In this document: positions 5,037 to 9,435 of the stretch, in pieces
Numbering within the stretch: the stretch's first letter is position 1
Layout: the number at the start of each line of letters is the position of its first letter
From: Candidatus Thorarchaeota archaeon SMTZ1-83
GTDB lineage: Archaea > Asgardarchaeota > Thorarchaeia > Thorarchaeales > Thorarchaeaceae
Length of the DNA: 9,435 nt
Assembly (NCBI GenBank): GCA_001563325.1
Contig: LRSK01000024.1
Location: 1 to 9,435, forward strand
Reading direction: 5' to 3'
Position numbers and translations under genes: made by a program
The notes under the pieces: model-generated
Database searches by the model: none
Seen by the model: only the letters and a program-made list of their open reading frames with translations
Told to the model about the DNA's origin: nothing

Positions 5037-5837
5037 ATGATGGAGTTCTTGGTCATCCTTCTGATTTTCATAGTTGCATTATCGATGACCTTAGTTGGGA
5101 AGGGAGGTGGCAATTTCTATGTCGTGATACTGGTTTTTGCCGCTATTCCAATGCATGAAGCATCCACCACGGCTCAATTCATTCTCTTCTGCGCTTCTTT
5201 TGCAGGAATGATCGTCTTTGGTAAGAACAAGGCGGTGGCCTGGAAGTTAGCCATTCCTGTCGGTGCTTTGGTCGCACTCTCAGCATTTGCTGGTGGTTTC
5301 CTGTCATACTTATTCGATGAAGTTGCTTTGAAAGCAGTCTTCGCCATATTACTCATTCTTGCAGGGTTGGTGATGCTTGTGCCTTATACTCCACATGAGT
5401 CTGAGGTGCAAAAGGACCAATTCGGCTACATCACTCTCACGACTGAATTGGGCCAACTCGTTCTCAATCTCAAGATTGTAATGCCGGTAACCGTGTTGAC
5501 TGGTTTCTTCAGTGGCATGATCGGTGTGTCAGGAGGATCTTTCCTTGTACCTATGCTTGTCCTAGCCTGCGGATTGCCGATGAGGGCTAGCGTGACCACT
5601 GCAACACCGTTAGTTGCCACCTCGGCCTTGATGGGCTTTTCAGGTCATGTGTTTCAAGGTCACTTTAATCCGTACTTGGCGTTGCTTCTAGCAGTCGTGA
5701 CTGTGTTTGGTGGCCTCTTGGGTGGAAGGTTCGCTTTGAAATCGGAACCAAGGAATCTCAAGCTGCTGTTTGCAATCACAAATATCGCTGCTGCGCTCCT
5801 TATTGTGCTCAACCTTCTCCGAACTTTCGGAACGTAA
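5037..5837 (+). CDS. TSUP-family (TauE/SafE-type) membrane permease
   Basis: This 266-residue protein with about seven to eight hydrophobic helices matches the size and twofold internal repeat of the TSUP family (former DUF81, COG0730), which exports or imports sulfite, sulfonates, thiosulfate or other organic anions. The two signature glycine-rich repeats are visible: GKGGGNFYVVILVFAAIP at residues 21-38 followed by HEASTTAQF, and GMIGVSGGSFLVPMLVL at 160-176 followed by MRASVTTATPLVATSALMG. A hydrophilic loop near residues 120-140 (HESEVQKDQFGYITL) divides the halves. Two ATGs are adjacent at 5037 and 5040; the first is taken. The substrate cannot be told from the sequence, and no sulfur-metabolism gene lies nearby. 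It appears to be transcribed alone. Confidence 0.85.
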   Translation: MMEFLVILLIFIVALSMTLVGKGGGNFYVVILVFAAIPMHEASTTAQFILFCASFAGMIVFGKNKAVAWKLAIPVGALVALSAFAGGFLSYLFDEVALKAVFAILLILAGLVMLVPYTPHESEVQKDQFGYITLTTELGQLVLNLKIVMPVTVLTGFFSGMIGVSGGSFLVPMLVLACGLPMRASVTTATPLVATSALMGFSGHVFQGHFNPYLALLLAVVTVFGGLLGGRFALKSEPRNLKLLFAITNIAAALLIVLNLLRTFGT

Positions 5838-5886
5838 TCTACGATAGCAAACCGAATCTCGCCAACATCTCGAATCATCGTAGATT
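5836..5886. repeat. Inverted repeat just after the permease gene
   Basis: AATCTACGAT at 5836-5845 is the exact reverse complement of ATCGTAGATT at 5877-5886, with 31 bases between. The left arm includes the last two bases of the permease stop codon. A long-loop hairpin of ten base pairs at the 3' end of a transcript could aid termination or mRNA stability; no T-run follows, so a classical terminator is not supported. The right arm abuts the degenerate coding remnant at 5887. Confidence 0.5.
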
Positions 5887-6142
5887 GAATACCTGGCCCT
5901 CAATCGCGTTCAGCGGCCTAGATGATACCCCGTTTACTACATAGCTGCCTCTATGGCATGTTGTATATGGTAACCAAGACACTAAAGCCGCAACATGCTG
6001 ACTTGAGTATCAACGAGCTTACGAGTAGAATGCCTAGAAGCTACAGACCAAGGACGAGGTGCTCAACCACCATCCCAAGTACTCCGCCTTTGCCAAGTTC
6101 CTCAAGCGCACACCCAGGAAGACACTCTGTGACAACGCTTAA
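5887..6142 (+). pseudogene. Frame-shifted coding remnant, possibly from a transposase
   Basis: Protein-like text moves through all three plus frames in order: EYLALNRVQRPR (5887-5922), then YGMLYMVTKTLKPQHADLS and INELTSRMPRSY (about 5952-6044), then KDEVLNHHPKYSAFAKFL followed by KRTPRKTLCDNA to a stop at 6140-6142. This is the pattern of a gene broken by small insertions or deletions. ALNRV near the start recalls IS1634/IS4-like transposases, which often have a related LAxNR stretch, but that link is weak. The middle part fuses in frame to the hexomutase gene, which makes that gene look about 90 codons too long. Confidence 0.35.
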
Positions 6143-6188
6143 GTCATCACCTACTTGTAGAGATTTCAGTGATACGGCCTTGACCACG

Positions 6189-7538
6189 ATGTTTGGTACA
6201 AACGGGGTCCGTGGCATAATAAACGAGAGTTTTACGGTTGAACTGGTTCTCAACCTGAGTCGTGCTATAGGATCTGAGTTAGGACCCGGTACGGTTGGTA
6301 TAGCACGGGACTCACGGATGGGAGGCGAAATGTTCACTTGGGTCTTGACATCTGGGCTAACCTCAACAGGTTGTTCGGTTGTCAATCTTGGTCTTGTGCC
6401 GACTCCGACATTGCAGTATATGATCCCCAGACTAGGATGCATTGCTGGAGTCATGGTCACAGCTTCACACAACCCGCCTCAATTCAATGGAATCAAAGTG
6501 ATGGGACCCAAGGGAATTGAGGTGTCTCGTGAAACTGAAAATCAGATTGAAATGACCTACCACTCGAACAAGTTCAAGTTTGCGGATTGGAACAAAGTTG
6601 GTCAAGTCACACATTATGACTCTGCAATTGATGTGTACTTAGAGGGAATCAAATCGCACCTTGATGTCGGTAGAATAAAGAATAAGAAACTGAAAGTTAT
6701 CGTTGATTGTGCTAATAGTGTAGGAGGTTTAGTGACACCCCGGCTCCTTAGAGAGCTTGGATGTACTGTGGTTTCACTTAATTCTCAGTTAGATGGCTCA
6801 TTCCCGGGAAGAGATCCTGAACCAATCCCTGAGAATATCAGGGATCTCGCGCTCGCAGTGAGAGTTACTGGGGCTGATTTGGGGATAGCGCATGATGGCG
6901 ATGCAGATAGAGCAACCTTTGTTGATGAAACAGGCAGGGTACTGTGGGGCGACCAATCCTTTGCCTTGATTGCCTCGCGTGTATTGGCTATGAAACATGG
7001 GTCGACCCTTGTCACGCCTGTTTCAAGCGGTCGTCTTATTGAAGATGTGGCCCGAAAGGCTGGCGCCAAGATAGATTGGACTGTAGTTGGAAGTGTTGTT
7101 GTTTCACACAGACTTGAGGAAACTGGTGCAGAATTGGGTGGTGAGGAAAATGGCGGAGTGTTCTATCCAGCTCATCAACCTGTTCGTGATGGCGCAATGA
7201 CTGCTACCCAAGTTGTGGAAATGATTGCCCTAGAAGATAAAACCCTCTCACAGCTTGTCAGTGAACTTCCTACATATTTCAACACAAAGGTGAAAGTACC
7301 TGTTCCTCAAGACAAGAGAGAAGCGCTCCTAGAGGCACTCCTTGATCTAAGTAAGGATATGAATCGTATAACGCTAGATGGTGTGAAGATAATTCACGAT
7401 GACGGCTGGATTCTCATCAGACCGTCTGGCACCGAACCACTCTATCGTTGTTTTGCTGAAGGAAAGACGCAGGAAACTGCAGATCGCCTCAGTGAGGAAG
7501 GTGTTGAGCTCATTGAACGTGCCAAAAAGAACGTCTAA
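6189..7538 (+). CDS. glmM: Phosphohexomutase, probable phosphoglucosamine mutase
   Basis: This 449-residue enzyme of the alpha-D-phosphohexomutase superfamily (COG1109) interconverts hexose 6- and 1-phosphates in the cytoplasm; the glucosamine form feeds UDP-N-acetylglucosamine synthesis. The start is ATG 6189 (MFGTNGVRGIINESF), the normal N terminus of archaeal members; the frame is open back to 5922, but those residues are not family-like. All four active-site elements are present: phosphoserine loop TASHNPPQFNGIK with Ser93, metal loop DGDADR at 236-241, sugar-binding loop GEENGG at 318-323, and phosphate loop RPSGTEP at 411-417. Length is typical. TNGVRG at the start and GEENGG fit GlmM or a dual-specificity archaeal phosphogluco/phosphomannomutase; the two cannot be separated by eye. 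No strong promoter or Shine-Dalgarno was seen. Confidence 0.92.
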   Translation: MFGTNGVRGIINESFTVELVLNLSRAIGSELGPGTVGIARDSRMGGEMFTWVLTSGLTSTGCSVVNLGLVPTPTLQYMIPRLGCIAGVMVTASHNPPQFNGIKVMGPKGIEVSRETENQIEMTYHSNKFKFADWNKVGQVTHYDSAIDVYLEGIKSHLDVGRIKNKKLKVIVDCANSVGGLVTPRLLRELGCTVVSLNSQLDGSFPGRDPEPIPENIRDLALAVRVTGADLGIAHDGDADRATFVDETGRVLWGDQSFALIASRVLAMKHGSTLVTPVSSGRLIEDVARKAGAKIDWTVVGSVVVSHRLEETGAELGGEENGGVFYPAHQPVRDGAMTATQVVEMIALEDKTLSQLVSELPTYFNTKVKVPVPQDKREALLEALLDLSKDMNRITLDGVKIIHDDGWILIRPSGTEPLYRCFAEGKTQETADRLSEEGVELIERAKKNV

Positions 7539-7699
7539 AACTTCCATCCATCGTCTGATATCGCTTCAGAATGATATGATGGGGTGCCTTGATAATTGTG
7601 TTATTACTGTTGAAAATGGAACATTTGCACAGTATCTAGACACAAAGGATCCTAGTTCTTGTTTCGCAACTATCTAACATTGCTCACTCTATGAACGAC

Positions 7700-7706
7700 A
7701 TATATC
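7700..7706 (+). promoter_or_regulatory. Orphan TATA-like box
   Basis: ATATATC with flanking CAT is the best TATA-like match in the gap between the hexomutase and glycosyltransferase genes. Normal spacing places a transcript start near 7728-7730, beside GAGGATGAAAAAGG, whose ATG opens only ten codons. No convincing gene follows, so it is either the start of a non-coding transcript or chance. Confidence 0.2.
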
Positions 7707-8056
7707 TTTACCAATTAGTCTGATTGAGGATGAAAAAGGAAAGGGAACAATCTTCCCGATGAATCGAATGAAACTACGTCTGGTTCTCACGTATGGGGAG
7801 AGAGGTCAAAGTATACTGATAGTTATCATTAAGACTCTTTGAATGAAGATAGAAGCAAAGCTAACTGGTCATGGACTAAGCGTGCCACCTACTGGTCTAT
7901 TGCCCACATACATTCGATCATGGAGTTAATTCGGCTTCAAACACAGGTCCACATCCTTGTATAACATCGAAGAGAGAAGCCAGATATGCCATCCACTCGC
8001 ACCAAGTTTATGGACGAGCTATCAGGTTACAACCAATTCATAATGCTTATCTCTGA

Positions 8057-8063
8057 CTATAAG
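8057..8063 (+). promoter_or_regulatory. Candidate TATA box of the glycosyltransferase operon
   Basis: CTATAAG is centred about 41 bases before the ATG at 8101, predicting a leader of about 14 bases. That leader contains GTGA at 8090-8093, seven bases before the start, a partial Shine-Dalgarno match. Confidence 0.4.
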
Positions 8064-8100
8064 TCTGTGTCTTTGTTTCCACTGATGATGTGACTAATCC

Positions 8101-9264
8101 ATGTTCAGAGTAGCTTATGTGAGCAGTTATGCGCCTAGGGAGTGCGGAATAGCCACCTTCACTGAGGATCTAACTAAGAGTATAGACGCTCTCCACACAC
8201 TCAAACCCGCAGCAATCATTGGCATGAATGACTCCGGCTCATCCTATAACTATGGAAAAGAAGTAGTAATGCAAATTGATGCGAATGACAAGAGGACATA
8301 TCACCAAGTAGCCGATCGAATCAACGGTTCAGATTTCGATTTGATAAATGTACAGCATGAGTTTGGACTTTTCGGAGGAGATTGGGGGAATTATCTCTTG
8401 GCCTTCCTCAGAAAACTTAGGAAGCCCTGCATCACGACAATGCACACGACACTCTCACCCAACTCGAGGGTATTCCAGTCGCCTGAAAGAGCAGCAGCCC
8501 ATAACAGAGTGGTGAAGGGGATAGGACGATACAGCTCTGCTATTGTAGTCATGACGAAGATGGCGGCCAACATCCTCCATGAGGCATATGACATTGATGT
8601 TGACAAGATTAGAGTCATCCCACATGGAACCCCTGTTATACCGTTTGTGCCGAGTGAGCCCGTGAAAGAAGCCTTGGGTCTGGATGGGCGACTTGTCTTG
8701 TCTACCTTTGGTCTCTTGAGTCGAGATAAGGGAATTCAGACTGCAATCAAAGCACTTCCCGAACTCGTCAAAGAGTGGCCTGACATACTGTATTTGATAA
8801 TTGGAGCGACCCATCCGCAAGTTAGACTAAATGAGGGTGAGAGATACAGAAAACGCCTTGTGAGTTTGGTGAAGAAGCTAAAGCTAGAGAAGAATGTCGG
8901 GTTCCACAATCGTTTCCTGACCAAAGACGAACTGATTCAATACTTACAGGCCACAGACGTATACATTTGTCCCTACATCAATGTGGATCAGCTCTCAAGT
9001 GGGACAGTGACTTATGCACTAGGAGCCGGAAGGGCTATTGTTTCCACCCCCTTTTACTACGCTGTAGAAGTTCTGGCTGATGGTCGCGGAATATTGTGCA
9101 AATTCAAAAGCCCTCGTTCAATTGCAGAAGGCATCAGACAACTCCTAGAAAATCCTGGACAAAAAGCTCGTATCGAGAGGCTAGCTTACGAATACGGTCA
9201 GGACATGACATGGCCCAAAGTGGCCTCGAAATATGCCTCCTTATTCAAAGACGTGATTCGGTAG
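8101..9264 (+). CDS. GT4-family glycosyltransferase (mannosyltransferase-like)
   Basis: This 387-residue GT-B fold enzyme transfers a sugar from a nucleotide sugar to an acceptor, probably at the cytoplasmic face of the membrane. The N-terminal acceptor domain opens with VSSYAPRECGIATFTEDL (residues 7-24) and contains INVQHEFGLFGGDWG (82-96) and TTMHTTL, the pattern of GT4 enzymes annotated as mannosyltransferase-like. The linker RVIPHGTP is at 171-178. The C-terminal donor domain shows FGLLSRDKG (203-211, the phosphate-contacting Arg and Lys), YLIIGATHP, and SSGTVTYALGAGRAIVST (299-316) before Glu323 in AVEVLADGRG. As in that subgroup, the first Glu of the EX7E motif is not obvious. The ATG has a partial Shine-Dalgarno. 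The next gene starts eight bases after its stop, a pairing seen with related enzymes in bacteria. Donor and acceptor are unknown. Confidence 0.9.
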   Translation: MFRVAYVSSYAPRECGIATFTEDLTKSIDALHTLKPAAIIGMNDSGSSYNYGKEVVMQIDANDKRTYHQVADRINGSDFDLINVQHEFGLFGGDWGNYLLAFLRKLRKPCITTMHTTLSPNSRVFQSPERAAAHNRVVKGIGRYSSAIVVMTKMAANILHEAYDIDVDKIRVIPHGTPVIPFVPSEPVKEALGLDGRLVLSTFGLLSRDKGIQTAIKALPELVKEWPDILYLIIGATHPQVRLNEGERYRKRLVSLVKKLKLEKNVGFHNRFLTKDELIQYLQATDVYICPYINVDQLSSGTVTYALGAGRAIVSTPFYYAVEVLADGRGILCKFKSPRSIAEGIRQLLENPGQKARIERLAYEYGQDMTWPKVASKYASLFKDVIR

Positions 9265-9272
9265 ACAGGAGG

Positions 9273-9435
9273 ATGGAATCTATCAAGTTCCCTTCTATCA
9301 ACTGCAGTTGGCTGCAATCTCTGACCGACGACACAGGCATCCTCCAACATGCAAAATCCTCGATTGCTGACAGGAGAGAAGGATACACTACTGACGATAA
9401 TGCTCGTGCTCTCGTAGCTGTCCTCAAATACCACA
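9273..9435 (+). CDS. Start of a glycosyltransferase partner protein with TDDTG and TDDNARA motifs (truncated by window end)
   Basis: Fifty-four codons are visible from ATG 9273 to the window edge. They contain LQSLTDDTGILQHAKSS and DRREGYTTDDNARALVAV, the characteristic opening of a protein family found directly after, or fused to, GT4 enzymes like the one upstream. The family is thought to form an alpha/alpha-barrel, as in carbohydrate-processing enzymes, with the Asp-rich motifs lining the centre; its reaction is not settled to my knowledge. AGGAGG occupies 9267-9272, directly against the ATG with no spacer, which is unusually close for a Shine-Dalgarno, but there is no later ATG before the conserved motif and homologues have only a few residues before it. 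Translation is probably coupled to the upstream gene. Confidence 0.75.
   Translation, partial: MESIKFPSINCSWLQSLTDDTGILQHAKSSIADRREGYTTDDNARALVAVLKYH

Larger units (their letters stand above)
7539..8100. other. Long intergenic stretch with only micro-ORFs
   Basis: No gene with family features is found in these 562 bases on either strand. Short plus-strand frames exist: 33 codons from an ATG at 7576 ending at 7677 (contains CVITVENGTFAQYL), and two consecutive in-frame units starting near 7759 and 7843, joined by TGAATG, of about 26 and 28 codons. A TATA-like ACATATATC lies at 7698-7706. This could hold a small RNA, micro-proteins or decayed sequence. Confidence 0.4.

Noticed and set aside
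5922..6188. N-terminal extension of the hexomutase reading frame
   Set aside because: Family conservation starts exactly at MFGTNGVRG (ATG 6189); the upstream residues are Ser/Pro/Arg-rich noise plus part of a frame-shifted remnant.
6041..6472. Minus-strand open frame of 143 codons opposite the hexomutase
   Set aside because: It is antisense to a clearly identified enzyme and has no family features.
1..9435. tRNA, rRNA, CRISPR array, intact insertion sequence
   Set aside because: No tRNA-like arms, rRNA segments, regularly spaced repeats or full transposase were seen on either strand by eye.

Overview
The window looks archaeal. Supporting signs are TATA-like boxes placed so that transcripts would be leaderless or carry very short leaders, ribhelix-type antitoxins and PIN/RelE toxins of archaeal style, an archaeal-type phosphoglucosamine/phosphomannomutase, and a group of unfamiliar small membrane proteins. 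An Asgard (Thorarchaeota-like) origin is a guess from gene style and was not tested. Spacing between genes is loose, with several short degenerate coding remnants, as in an accessory or slowly eroding part of a chromosome.

Layout. (a) 1-194: 3' end of a plus-strand gene of unknown function that starts outside the window. (b) 290-3110, all on the minus strand: five membrane or membrane-anchored proteins. The two at 2057-2560 and 2547-3110 overlap by 14 bases and are surely co-expressed. The proteins at 290-763 and 2057-2560 look like diverged paralogues, and the one at 1376-1891 may be a third member. No enzyme motif is visible in any of them, so they form the least explained block. (c) 3217-4785, plus strand: two different type II toxin-antitoxin modules in tandem. 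The first is a ribbon-helix-helix-like antitoxin with a RelE/ParE-fold toxin, the second a VapB/VapC (PIN ribonuclease) pair. Both are preceded by a diverged copy of the same 43-base sequence, and the stretch between them holds a degenerate minus-strand coding remnant. (d) 5037-5837: a TSUP (TauE/SafE-type) permease, followed by an inverted repeat and a frame-shifting coding remnant. (e) 6189-7538: a phosphohexomutase, probably phosphoglucosamine mutase. (f) 7539-8100: a long intergenic stretch. (g) 8101-9435: a GT4 glycosyltransferase, and 8 bases downstream the beginning of its usual partner, a protein with the TDDTG and TDDNARA motifs that runs off the window.

How the genes fit together. 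The hexomutase (sugar-phosphate supply) and the glycosyltransferase pair (sugar transfer) are compatible with a glycan or polysaccharide theme on the right side. The toxin-antitoxin pairs are self-contained. No tRNA, rRNA, CRISPR array or intact transposase was found. The strongest items for a second look are the shared upstream repeat of the two toxin-antitoxin modules, the minus-strand membrane protein family, the codon-phased repeat at 903-951 / 3961-4009, and the frame-hopping remnant before the hexomutase gene.
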